From Willaertia magna (Eukaryota > Heterolobosea > Eutetramitea > Acrasida > Naegleriidae), in NCBI GenBank assembly GCA_902984215.1, contig CADWAF010001223.1:1-13295 (forward strand): a DNA stretch of 13,295 nucleotides, given 5' to 3'. A program made the translations under genes and the position numbers. The notes beneath the pieces are model-generated. The model saw only the letters and a list, made by a program, of their open reading frames with translations, was not told the origin of the DNA and searched no databases. Each line of letters opens with the position of its first letter. The first letter of the stretch is position 1. Shown here piece after piece: positions 1 to 8,800 of the stretch.

Positions 1-982
1 CAAGGCGAAGCTGCAATATAAGTTAACCTATCATTTAAAACTAAATAATCATCTCTTATCAAATAAGGTGCAATACATGGCCCAATAAATAATTTAGGTT
101 TCAAAAATCTAGTTAACAAATCAAAAGTAATTTCCCTTGACAAATGGGGTTGATAAGAATAAATTAAATCAGCCTCACCTAAAACATCCTCATTGCCCTT
201 CACACTATAAATAAAAGTAAATTGTTTACCAATTAGTTTTAAAACATTTGAAATACCAATTCCTACTTTGCGTGGTCCTCCAGGATGAAAAAATCCACCA
301 CTTTCACCAAAGAAGACTAATTTCTTATTGAAACATTCTTGGCCAACTAGTCCTATTGCCAGTTTTTGCAAAATCTCAGAATATTCATTATTAATTATTG
401 TACTTGTATGACAATACCGTAGCATATAAGAATTTTCATTAGATAATGTCTTCTCGTATTGCGTTGAATGTTGAGAAAATAATCTATCGGTATCGATAAA
501 TAATCAAACGGCGAAAGTTCTGTACCATTATTATCTAAGGTATTCCAAGTTTTATAAAAGAAAAACTTTTCAATTGTTTTGTTTAGTAAGGCTCTGTCAT
601 ATAAAAGTTTTTCAATTAAATGCTCTCTATTTTTGCTGGAACTGCGGCTTGAGTTATAAACATTGCTAATTATTTTAAAAGAATTTTCAATTTCTTCATC
701 AATGCTGAATTTTATATTATGGATGGTACTTAAATTTACATTTGAAAATACGTCAGGCTTTACCCTTAAATATTCTTCTTCCTTAAAATTATGCCTAATA
801 GACAGCCTTATTTTATTTATTTCTTTTATTCTCTCTTCATTATTAAATTGTAGATTATTCTCTACTGTATCTTTACCACGAAATAATAGCCATAGTGTTC
901 CGACAATAAATGTCAGTATCTGTGTTAAAAGTAATAACCTTAGTAATACTCTCTTTTTCATCGTTACCTCAAGAGTGTTCAT
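1..982 (-). CDS. Type II membrane protein, probable glycosyltransferase; frameshifted and 3'-truncated by the window edge
   Basis: The ATG at 982 follows a run of seven A and is the first true Met; the open frame further upstream has no ATG. About ten residues in, a hydrophobic stretch rich in Leu, Ile and Val (from VLLRLLLL to LWLLF) flanked by KKR and RGKD looks like a signal anchor. A charged stem of about 150 residues follows. This frame runs to a TAA at 395. The frame that continues as coding opens after about 505 (DTDRLFSQHSTQYEK) and runs to base 1. It contains KLVFFGESGGFFHPGGPRKV and, near the edge, FIGPCIAP and a YIAASP end. These Gly/Pro loops resemble nucleotide-sugar glycosyltransferases, so a Golgi enzyme is inferred from motif impression only. 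The switch fits one lost base (or two gained) between about 397 and 505. No GT-AG intron of suitable length is visible, so the gene is either broken or misread. Confidence 0.55.
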
Positions 983-1561
983 TTTTTTCGTAGTTTGTTT
1001 ACAATTAATTGGTAACAATGGAGTGCCCGAACGCTATTTATAATTTTATTTATTATTATTATTATATTTTAACCGTTGTTTATAAATTTGTCATTAATTA
1101 AATGGACAAATAAAAAAGAAAGTAATCTGGGAATATAATTTTAATCCTTTAAATCTTTATTAATTGATCAAGAGAAAATAATGGAACATGATCTTAAGGT
1201 TCACTGTATACAACTGTGTTTTTTTGCTGAGAATTGTTTTGAAGAAAACTTCTGGTAAATCAACCATTCTTTCCCTTTGTTTTAATCTTTCGAATTGATG
1301 AAGACATGTTGATTTAGCTGAAAATTGCTGTTCGTATGAAAGTGTTGGTTTTATTGTAAGTAACAAAGGAAAATAAACGGAGAAATTTAACTGTAGTTAT
1401 ACTTATTAATTATCCTGTTCTAGTTCAGAGTTGAATAAAAAGAGAAGGGATAACGAATTTCCACTTTACAATGTCATGCAATAACCAATCAATTTATTTA
1501 TTTACCATTTAGTTTCCTGTTAAAATTAATATAAATAGTGAATAGGTTGATGTGAAATCAA
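983..1561. other. Intergenic region, no gene supported
   Basis: This is the shared upstream region of the membrane-protein gene (leftward from 982) and the eight-cysteine gene (rightward from 1562). It holds short TTA-type repeats around 1045-1070. A 68-codon open frame on the minus strand (1160-1366) begins with TTG rather than ATG and has no recognisable motif. A 25-codon ATG frame on the plus strand (1184-1261) is also unsupported. Base composition here is less AT-rich than in the 6-9 kb block, so a decayed or spliced gene cannot be excluded. No clear TATA box or other promoter element can be defended. Confidence 0.4.
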
Positions 1562-1711
1562 ATGTGTCAATTTGGCTGTTCAACTGCAAATCAAACTTAT
1601 TCATGCAAACATTGTGGAACTAAATATTGTGCTTCATGTAATAAAGGTGCTGCTGGAAAGATGAGAGCTGCAAATGTATGTGCTTCATGTGGAAAATCAC
1701 CAAGACAATAA
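1562..1711 (+). CDS. Small eight-cysteine zinc-binding protein, 49 residues
   Basis: ATG at 1562 to TAA at 1709-1711 gives 49 residues. Cysteines fall at 2, 6, 15, 18, 23, 26, 40 and 43, a pattern of CX3C-X8-CX2C-X4-CX2C-X13-CX2C. Four cysteine pairs with a CX2C-X4-CX2C core are what RING/FYVE-type cross-brace or double zinc-ribbon folds use to hold two zinc ions, and nearly the whole protein is that module. There is no signal peptide or membrane segment, and the tail (GKSPRQ) is basic. I do not recognise a named family, and the partner or target is unknown. The 3' two thirds is copied at 3386-3489 with one amino-acid change (Lys28 to Asn). It converges on the truncated F-box-family gene ending at 2083. 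Confidence 0.7.
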   Translation: MCQFGCSTANQTYSCKHCGTKYCASCNKGAAGKMRAANVCASCGKSPRQ

Positions 1712-2082
1712 GAAGATACAGATAAGTGAACCGAAAGTTAATGTGCTAATATAATAGTAAATAAATAAAATTGGCTTTTTCACAATGTTATTTCTAAAGT
1801 TCTTTTCTGCTGGCCTGGTACAAAATTAAACCTAGTTGTTGTTAAGGTGGCGTAGTCAACATGGCATTTTCCTATTTACACCATTGCGTTTAATTCTTTC
1901 TGAAAGTTCTTGTATTGATTGACATTAAAACAATTAGACTCGCTATTGCCTTTTAATTATATCTAACTACATCTATACTTATCTTTTAGTAACACAACCT
2001 GTACTTGAAATAAGAAAGATGTTAAAAGTCCAAGTTAATTGAAATAATTTGTTCTTCCAAATTTCTTTTTTTAATCGAAAAA
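1712..2082. other. Convergent intergenic region inside duplication unit A
   Basis: This 371-base stretch lies between two convergent genes, so it should hold both 3' untranslated ends. No open frame, tRNA or hairpin is convincing. It is copied at 3490-3872 with more indels than the coding part of the duplication, which is what relaxed constraint predicts. Confidence 0.5.
1760..1769 (+). terminator. Candidate polyadenylation signals (overlapping AATAAA)
   Basis: Two overlapping AATAAA hexamers lie about 50 bases downstream of the stop codon of the eight-cysteine gene. The same stretch is kept in the duplicated unit (around 3533-3544). In DNA this AT-rich AATAAA arises often by chance, so the position is the only support. 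Confidence 0.25.
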
Positions 2083-3390
2083 CTATTCACAACATTCATA
2101 ATAAAAACGTGAAATACTACTACGACCTACACACATACAGACATTCTCCAATAATCCATTATAATACTTTTCTAATTGACTACTATTAATTGTTGGATTT
2201 CTAGCATCTAATTCTAATTGAACAACAAGTTGTTTTAAATGTTTTAATTCATCTTTCTTCTTATGTAATAAATTTAAGAATTTAACTAATCTTCCTTCTT
2301 CTTTAAAACTATCAGCAATTTCTAAGGTTTGTAATTGAAGTAATAAATCTGAAGAAAGTAATTTATCAAAGATATGAAAACCAGAAAGTGTTAAATGTGT
2401 TAAGTTTTGGAATCTTTTCTTTTGTAGTAATGCTTCTAACACTTTAATATCAACAGAAGGTTCTATATCATCAAAGTTTGCTCCAATATTTAGATATCTT
2501 ACTCCAGGAAAAGAGAAATCTCCTAATAGGATAGGTTCTTTAGGTTTTTCTTCTTCTTCCTTTTTATTTTGCTTTTTCTTCTTCTTTTCAATAAAACGGT
2601 CTTCATCTTCTTCATTCTCTTCTCTACGTCCTATATCCTTTCCTCCTTTTAAGAAATCTTCTTCATTCTTTTTATTTCCTTTTTGTTCTCTTCTTTCTTT
2701 TCTTTCATTTCTTAAATAATCGATAGCCTTATCAAAGTATTGTTTCATTTCATCACGTGATAATTCTTCATAACTATAACTAAAAGTTAGATACTTTATA
2801 TTATTGGGAAATACCAAATTCTCAAAAGGACTTAGATCTGTAATACTTTTAAAGTGAATATAACAATACTTTCTTAATTTCTTTATCAATTCTCCTTCTT
2901 CTAAGGTTGGTCCTAAAACATCATCTCCTTCTAATGAACAATTTTCTCTAGGTAATTTTCCGGGAATTACATTTAATTTTGTATTAGTATAAAACCTTTT
3001 CCAACCATTATCTTTACGAATAACTAATCCATAGGTAGGTAAACTTTCATCTTTGGCCTTAACATTTGCATAATAACGATGATGAAATATATTACTTCTT
3101 CCCTTTACTTTTTCATCATAATATGTTTCTAAATACTTTTCCGATAACAAATTGTTTTCCGGAGCTCCACAACCATCAAAAAAATCACCATTCGTTTCAA
3201 TATTATAAAACATCTTTAAGCTTAAAATTAAAATTCTAAAGAAAAAGAATTGAAATAAAGAAGTATTCTTAAATACTTCATTATTAATGAAATCTTCTTT
3301 CTTAAATTCTAATAATTTTAATCTGTTAAATAAATCTTCATTTACTTTTTCTTGAGAAAGTGGTTTTGGTTCTTCCGATTTTTTTAACAT
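2083..3390 (-). CDS. F-box-less, N-terminally truncated LRR-like protein (duplicate of the 3873-5848 gene)
   Basis: This 435-residue frame begins MLKKSEEPKPLSQEK and ends ECCE before TAG. It matches the full-length neighbour from its KKSEEPKP repeat onward, so the first 210-odd residues of the parent, including the F-box, are absent. Its ATG spans the duplication junction and is the antisense of a His codon in the copied eight-cysteine gene. Leucine-rich segments (FENLVFPNNIKYLTFSYS, VRYLNIGANFDD, FQNLTHLTLSGF, LQTLEIAD) suggest an LRR fold. It is interrupted by a highly charged Lys/Glu/Asp linker at about residues 225-285. The C-terminus is intact here, unlike in the neighbour. Indels against the other copy within the shared N-terminal part are whole codons. 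It has no obvious promoter of its own, since upstream lies the copied gene fragment, so expression is uncertain. Confidence 0.6.
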   Translation of the reverse strand: MLKKSEEPKPLSQEKVNEDLFNRLKLLEFKKEDFINNEVFKNTSLFQFFFFRILILSLKMFYNIETNGDFFDGCGAPENNLLSEKYLETYYDEKVKGRSNIFHHRYYANVKAKDESLPTYGLVIRKDNGWKRFYTNTKLNVIPGKLPRENCSLEGDDVLGPTLEEGELIKKLRKYCYIHFKSITDLSPFENLVFPNNIKYLTFSYSYEELSRDEMKQYFDKAIDYLRNERKERREQKGNKKNEEDFLKGGKDIGRREENEEDEDRFIEKKKKKQNKKEEEEKPKEPILLGDFSFPGVRYLNIGANFDDIEPSVDIKVLEALLQKKRFQNLTHLTLSGFHIFDKLLSSDLLLQLQTLEIADSFKEEGRLVKFLNLLHKKKDELKHLKQLVVQLELDARNPTINSSQLEKYYNGLLENVCMCVGRSSISRFYYECCE

Positions 3391-3489
3391 TGTGGAACTA
3401 AATATTGTGCTTCATGTAATAATGGTGCTGCTGGAAAGATGAGAGCTGCAAATGTATGTGCTTCATGTGGAAAATCACCAAGACAATAA
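3386..3489 (+). pseudogene. 3' fragment of the eight-cysteine gene, duplicated
   Basis: The stretch reproduces bases 1608-1711 with a 1778-base offset and one coding change (AAA to AAT, Lys28 to Asn). It keeps codons from His17 to the TAA at 3487-3489, including the last five cysteine positions (18, 23, 26, 40, 43). It lacks the first 16 codons, the start codon and three cysteines, so it cannot fold the full two-zinc module. It overlaps the start codon of the truncated F-box-family copy head to head. Confidence 0.9.
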
Positions 3490-3872
3490 GATACAGTAAG
3501 AGACAAGTGAACCGAAAGTTAATGTGCTAATAGTAAATAAATAAAATTGGCTTTTTCACAATGTTATTTCTAATGTTCTTTTCCGCTAGCCTGGTACAAA
3601 ATTAAACCTAGTTGTTGTTAAGGTGGTGCAGTCAACATTGCATTTCCCTATTTACACCATTACGTTTAATTCTTTCTGAAAGTTCTTGTAATGATTGACA
3701 TTAAAACAATTAGACTCGCTATTGCCTTTTAATTATATCTAACTACATCTATATACTTATCTTTTAGTAACACAACCCTTGTACTTGAAATAAGAAAGAT
3801 GTTAAAAGTCCAAGTTAATTGAAATAATTTGTTCTTCCAAATTTCTTTTTTTAATCGAAAAATTTAATGTTA
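3490..3872. other. Convergent intergenic region inside duplication unit B
   Basis: This is the copy of 1712-2082, with no gene of its own. It carries substitutions and short indels relative to unit A, including a ten-base insertion just before the ancestral stop codon of the F-box-family gene. No RNA gene or regulatory motif is supported. Confidence 0.45.
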
Positions 3873-4272
3873 CTATTCACAACATGCATAATAGAAACGT
3901 GAAATACTACTACGACCTACACACATACAGACATTCTCCAATAAACCATTATAATACTTTTCTAATTGACTACAAATTGATTGTTGGCCATCTTGCATCT
4001 AATTCTAATTGAACAACAAGTTGTTTTAAATGTTTTAATTCATCTTTCTTCTTATGTAATAAATTTAAGAATTTAACTAATCTTCCTTCTTCTTTAAAAC
4101 TATCAGCAATTTCTAAGGTTTGTAATTGAGGTAATAAATCTGAAGCAAGTAATTTATCAAAGATATGGAAACCAGAAAGTGTTAAATGTGTTAAGTTTGG
4201 GAATCTTTTCTTTTGTAGTAATGCTTCTAACACTTTAATATCAACAGAAGGTTCTATATCATCAAAGTTTGC
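3873..4272 (-). pseudogene. Frameshifted C-terminal LRR region of the F-box gene (unit B)
   Basis: This stretch continues the F-box/LRR gene but in other frames. After the 23-base deletion at about 4272 the homologous frame resumes (NFDDIEPSVDIKVLEALL) and reads through the leucine-rich segments to LDARWPTINL. There a one-base insertion relative to unit A brings a TGT-TAG context and a stop at 3970. The remaining homologous tail (SQLEKYYNGLLENV to CCE) lies in a third frame down to TAG at 3873-3875. Two independent lesions that do not compensate point to real decay more than to a single base-call error. The open frame inside it has no ATG at its start and should not be called a gene. Confidence 0.8.
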
Positions 4273-5848
4273 CAGGAAAAGAGAAATCTCCTAATAGGAC
4301 TGGTTCTTTAGGTTTTTCTTCTTCTTCCTTTTTATTTTGCTTTTTCTTCTTCTTTTCAATAAAACGGTCTTCATCATCATCTTCATTCTCTTCTCTACGC
4401 CCTGTATCCTTTCCTCCTTTTAAGAAATCTTCTTCATTCTTTTTATTTCCTTTTTGTTCTCTTCTTTCTTTTCTTTCCTTTCTAAAATAATCGATAGCCT
4501 TATCAAAGTATTGTTTCATTTCATCACGTGATAATTCTTCATAACTATAACTAAAAGTTAGATACTTTATATTGTTGGGAAATACCAAATTCTCAAAAGG
4601 ACTTAGATCTGTAATACTTTTAAAGTGAATATAACAATACTTTCTTAATTTCTTTATCAATTCTCCTTCTTCTAAGGTTGGTCCTAAAACATCATCTCCT
4701 TCTAATGAACAATTTTCTCTAGGTAATTTTCCGGGAATTACATTTAATTTTGTATTAGTATAAAACCTTTTCCAACCATTATCTTTACGAATAACTAATC
4801 CATAGGTAGGTAAACTTTCATCTTTAGCCTTAACATTTGCATAATAACGATGATAATGAAATACATTACTTCTTCCCTTTACTTTTTCATCATAATATGT
4901 TTCTAAATACTTTTCCGATAACAAATTGTTTTCCGGAGCTCCACAACCATCTGAAAAATCACCATTCGTTTCAATATTATAAAACATCTTTAAGCCTAAA
5001 ATTAAAATTCTAAAGAGAAAGAATTGAAATAAAGAAGTATTCTTTAATACTTCATTATTAATGAAATCTTCTTTCTTAAATTCCAATAATTTTAATCTGT
5101 TAAATAAATCTTCATTTACTTTTTCTTGAGAAAGAGGTTTTGGTTCTTCCGATTTTTTTGGTTTTGGTTCTTCCGATTTTTTTAAAGCCTTCTTTTTATT
5201 CTTACCGCTATTTTCTTCCTCATCTTCGTCTTCATTGTCATCTTGATGTCCCCAAGAACTTTCTTTGTCAATTGCATCCTTTTCATCAACAATTAAACCT
5301 CTTTCAATTCTTTGAATTAAAGTTTGTGTTTTACACATTTCATCAATCTCTCTTGCAGTTAAATCACCAGTTCCAAGTAATAAATTATCAAATGAGATAG
5401 TTCTAATCCAATAAAGATATTTTTCATAAAAATTAATTCTTTCTAACCAATAATTGTCAACTTCGTTCCATTCTCTAGCAATAATGTTTGTTTCTTCATT
5501 TTCTTTTGGTTGTTGATTGATGCTGTCACCAGTCAATGATTGGCATATTTGTTTATTACAATAGATAAAATTTAACAGAGTTTTTATATTTTCAAATGGT
5601 GGAATATATTGTTGATAATATTGTTCATGTTTTTTTCCTTCTTCATCTTCATTTCCAGTAATTTCTTTGGTATGTTTTTTAAAACGAAGAGATAACAATA
5701 AATCTTTTTCATTTAAATGATTATTTCCAATTAAAAAATCCGTAATGTGAAATAGCAATTCGTTAGGTAATTGAGGAAGTAATGTTTGATTGTCACAACT
5801 ACTCTGCTCTTCTGTTAATTTTACTTTCTTTAATGGTGATTCAAACAT
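4262..5848 (-). CDS. F-box protein with charged linker, prematurely truncated LRR region
   Basis: The first true ATG is at 5848, after AAAGAAAAA; the longer open frame to 5935 begins with GTG. The 528-residue product starts with a basic patch (PLKKVKL, nuclear-localisation-like). An F-box follows at about residues 25-62 (LLPQLPNELLFHITDFL), the motif that docks on Skp1 in SCF ubiquitin ligases. Then come an acidic Asp/Glu stretch, two copies of KKSEEPKP, a conserved middle region and a long Lys/Glu linker. It stops at FSFPGKL followed by TGA because 23 bases are missing compared with unit A, so the substrate-binding leucine-rich end present in unit A is lost. The parent was probably about 650 residues. 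The protein could still bind Skp1 but should not bind the original target. The family resembles the large F-box sets of amoebae; the target is unknown. Confidence 0.75.
   Translation of the reverse strand: MFESPLKKVKLTEEQSSCDNQTLLPQLPNELLFHITDFLIGNNHLNEKDLLLSLRFKKHTKEITGNEDEEGKKHEQYYQQYIPPFENIKTLLNFIYCNKQICQSLTGDSINQQPKENEETNIIAREWNEVDNYWLERINFYEKYLYWIRTISFDNLLLGTGDLTAREIDEMCKTQTLIQRIERGLIVDEKDAIDKESSWGHQDDNEDEDEEENSGKNKKKALKKSEEPKPKKSEEPKPLSQEKVNEDLFNRLKLLEFKKEDFINNEVLKNTSLFQFFLFRILILGLKMFYNIETNGDFSDGCGAPENNLLSEKYLETYYDEKVKGRSNVFHYHRYYANVKAKDESLPTYGLVIRKDNGWKRFYTNTKLNVIPGKLPRENCSLEGDDVLGPTLEEGELIKKLRKYCYIHFKSITDLSPFENLVFPNNIKYLTFSYSYEELSRDEMKQYFDKAIDYFRKERKERREQKGNKKNEEDFLKGGKDTGRREENEDDDEDRFIEKKKKKQNKKEEEEKPKEPVLLGDFSFPGKL
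5136..5183 (-). repeat. Two perfect 24-base direct repeats encoding KKSEEPKP
   Basis: The unit GGTTTTGGTTCTTCCGATTT plus TTTT occurs at 5136-5159 and again, identically, at 5160-5183. It encodes an eight-residue Lys/Glu/Pro repeat in the F-box protein linker. A single copy lies at 3362-3385 in unit A, exactly at the duplication join, so this repeat marks the right breakpoint of the segmental duplication. Confidence 0.9.
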
Positions 5849-8800
5849 TTTTTCTTTATACCCAAAAAAACCGTTACACTTAGATTTTAGGTAATTCAGG
5901 TTTTTGGTTCGATTTCTAAGTGTTGTAAAGTTCACTATTAACTAAACAAAAAATATTTTATCAAACTTCACCAAAAAATTAACTCATAATATTTAACAGT
6001 TATTACATTCAAGTAACAAGTTTTCTTTTTTTAAAGACATCACAATAAAAAACCAAACAATTACATAAACCAACAAAATATAATATATAACACTATAATT
6101 TGCAGCCATTTAAAATTATTATTGTAGTGGCTAAACTAATTATATATTTTTTCTCTTCTAAATTACAGTACATTTCAAAATTCGTGTTACAAAAAAAAAT
6201 TAATAAAACAAAATAAAAGAAATTTTTGTAAAAAAAATTTATTTAGAATTTAAAATAATGTTGGTACTATTTTTGAAAAAGATTGACTGTTTAAAAGATG
6301 TTAAATTATTGTTATTATAGTAAAAAAAGAAAACTTACTATTAATTTTTTAATCTTTAATAAAAATTAAAAAAAACTCTACTTTTAAACTTTAGTATTCA
6401 TATTATTTTAGAAATTTATTTTGTTTCAATTATTTAAAACAATAAATACTTACCTAAATTATACTATTTTAAAAGAATTATAACATTTTTATTGAATTAA
6501 AAATTTTTATATTTATTTTTCTAATAATTTTTCTAGTGATCCATGTTAAATAAAGAAGAAAGAAGAAGAATAGTAAATATGAAGAAAAAGAGAATTAGGT
6601 TAAGGAAGAAAAAGAAGAAAAAAAAGAATTGATTGATATTAATAAATAAAATTTAATTAATTTATTTTTAACCCAGCAACTTCATTTTTAATATTTATCA
6701 TTTTTTCTATTTTTTATTACTCAAATTATAATAAAACGTAACTGAGATTGTAAGTTAGTTGTAAAATTTATATTTTTATAGTATTTTTTTATATAATAAA
6801 ATAATTTGGTAGTGTTGTTATTATTGGTATTTAAATTTTTTTTTAAAAATATCAAATCAAATATTGTTGTTGCATTATTGTTATTATTTGATTTAATAAT
6901 ATTTCTAAAAGTAAAATTGAAATTTTTAAATAAACTATTATATCCAAATAAAGAATTATTATTATTATTACTATTAAATATATTATCTAATAATTATATA
7001 ATATTATTATTATTACTTCTCAAATTAGTAAAACCATTATTAACAAAATTTTTAAAATTTATTTTCATTTTTTAAATATTTTTTATTAAATTTCTATCAT
7101 TTATTTTTTATAAATACAGTTGAGATTATTGTTAGATTTTTAGAAGAAGATAAAAATAAAGAAATAATTAATACTAATAATATAAATATAATGTTTGTTT
7201 TATTTATCTGGAATAATTATTATATTTTTTTATTAAATCAAACTTTTAAAAAAATAATTCAAAACCGTCATTATAAAGTTATATACTTTACTACAATAAA
7301 GTATAACTATAAGTAATCAAATAAATTTTAACTATAAAAGTTATTTTATTGTTTATTTTAAAACTGTTTAAAGAGGAAATCAAGTATTTAAAAAAAATGA
7401 TAAATTCAATAATTAGTATATTAAATCTATTTTAAATGCCTAATAAATTAACATTAATATTAAACTATTAAAGCTCTATATTTTAAATGAATTTAGAATA
7501 AGAAAGAATGAAGATTAAATTGAATAAAATATAATAAGAATGAAATTAATATGATATGTTTTTTATTTTTTTTTTATTTTTTTTTGGAATTGGATTTTTA
7601 TTTTTATTTTTTTTTTAATTTAAGACATTATGTTTTTTTAAAATTGTTTTAAAGTATTGTATTTTTTTTTGCATGAATTAGATTTTTTATTTTTTTTAAT
7701 TTAAGACATTATATTTTTGAGTTAGGTTTTTGGATATTGTGTTTTTTTAAGATTGTTTTAGAATATTGTATTTTTTTTGGAATGAATTAGATTTTTTGTT
7801 TTTTTTTAGTTTTTTTTAATTTGAAACATAAAAAATTATATGAAATTAGAGAGGTTAAATAAGATGTAAGAAAAAGATGAAGTGTTATTAAAAAAAATGA
7901 TGTTTTAAATTATTATTTATTATATTTACATTTTTTTGTTTTTATTTTTAAATTAAAATAACTTTTTCAATAATTTATTGTTTTTTAATTTATAAAATAA
8001 AACAAAAAATATTTTATAACATCTTTAATCTTTAATTTTTTAAACTTTAATTATTTATATTATTATATTATTATTTTTCATTTAAAATAACAATTTATAT
8101 AAGAAATCTTATTTAAATAAATTAATCTAATTCTTATAAAAAATAATTTAAATTACTATTTATTATTATAATATTAAAAAGATTTTTAAATTTAATGTTT
8201 ATGAATTATTTTAATATAATATTTTATAGAAATTATTATTATTATTTAATTTTTATTGATATATTTAAGTATAATAAAATAACATAATAATATTAAAAAA
8301 AATAAAAAAATATATTATAAATATTTAAAATAATATTATTTTAATTTTAATTTTAATTTATGTTTTAATAATTAAAAAAGAAAATTTTTTATATTATAAT
8401 AATAAATATTTAATAAAATAAATACTAATATTTATAAAATAATTATAAAAGATATTTTAGAAAATTAATTATTTAAAAAAGAGTGTTTGTTTATTATAAT
8501 ATTGTTAAAGTTAAAAAAGAAATTTAGAAAATTGTTTTTTAATAAAGAAAAAATATTAAAAATATTAAAAGAAGCTTATTTAAAATTTTATATTAAAAAA
8601 TGAAATAAAATAAAATAATATTTAAATTCAATAAAATATTGGTATTTTTTAAATATATAATATATATTCAATATTTATAATCATATAAAACTTATTAAAT
8701 AAAAACAATTAAAAAATACTTTCAATAAATTATCTTATTCTAAACAAAGAAATATAAATAAATATTTTTATTAAATATATATTAAATCTTTTTTAAATCT

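Larger units (their letters stand above)
1608..3385. repeat. Tandem segmental duplication, unit A (about 1778 bp)
   Basis: From AACATTGTGGAAC at 1608 to the poly-T at 3385 the sequence recurs in the same orientation from 3386, with an offset of 1778 at the left end. Unit A runs from inside codon 16 of the eight-cysteine gene, across a non-coding stretch, to the end of a 24-base coding repeat in the F-box/LRR gene. The two units look roughly 95-97% identical by eye. Differences are single substitutions and small indels, including a 5-base indel near 1746 and a 23-base stretch (about 2475-2497) missing from unit B. The layout is that of a simple direct tandem duplication with both breakpoints inside genes. 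Confidence 0.93.
3386..5185. repeat. Tandem segmental duplication, unit B (about 1800 bp)
   Basis: This is the second copy of the unit at 1608-3385. It begins at AACATTGTGG and ends after the second 24-base KKSEEPKP-coding repeat, where the F-box gene continues with AAAGCC. Against unit A it lacks 23 bases near 4272. It gains one base near 3974-3980 and ten bases near 3862-3871, has whole-codon changes in two places, and carries one more copy of the 24-base repeat. Bases AA at the join are compatible with both parents, so microhomology is at most about 2 bases. Confidence 0.9.

Noticed and set aside
663..1043. Plus-strand frame opposite the membrane-protein gene, and similar frames at 4269-4490, 5140-5400 and 11126-11311
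   Set aside because: Antisense shadows; the opposite strand carries recognisable membrane, F-box or RCC1 sequence.
1160..1366. 68-codon minus-strand frame
   Set aside because: It begins with TTG, has no motif, and a plus-strand frame overlaps it equally well.
3970..4233. 87-codon minus-strand frame as a separate gene
   Set aside because: It begins with GTG and is the frameshifted C-terminal remnant of the F-box gene.
5849..5935. N-terminal extension of the F-box protein to 5935
   Set aside because: The frame begins with GTG; the first ATG with an A-run is at 5848.
6543..6632. 28-codon Lys/Arg-rich ATG frame
   Set aside because: It is a by-product of the purine tract; too short and low in complexity.
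6806..7075. 89-codon plus-strand frame encoding Leu/Ile/Phe/Lys
   Set aside because: It starts with TTG, not ATG, and consists of TTA/ATT repeats in a roughly 90% AT block; no protein motif.
6950..8360. CRISPR array or transposon ends in the AT block
   Set aside because: Repeats are simple-sequence and irregularly spaced; no inverted ends, target duplications or spacers.
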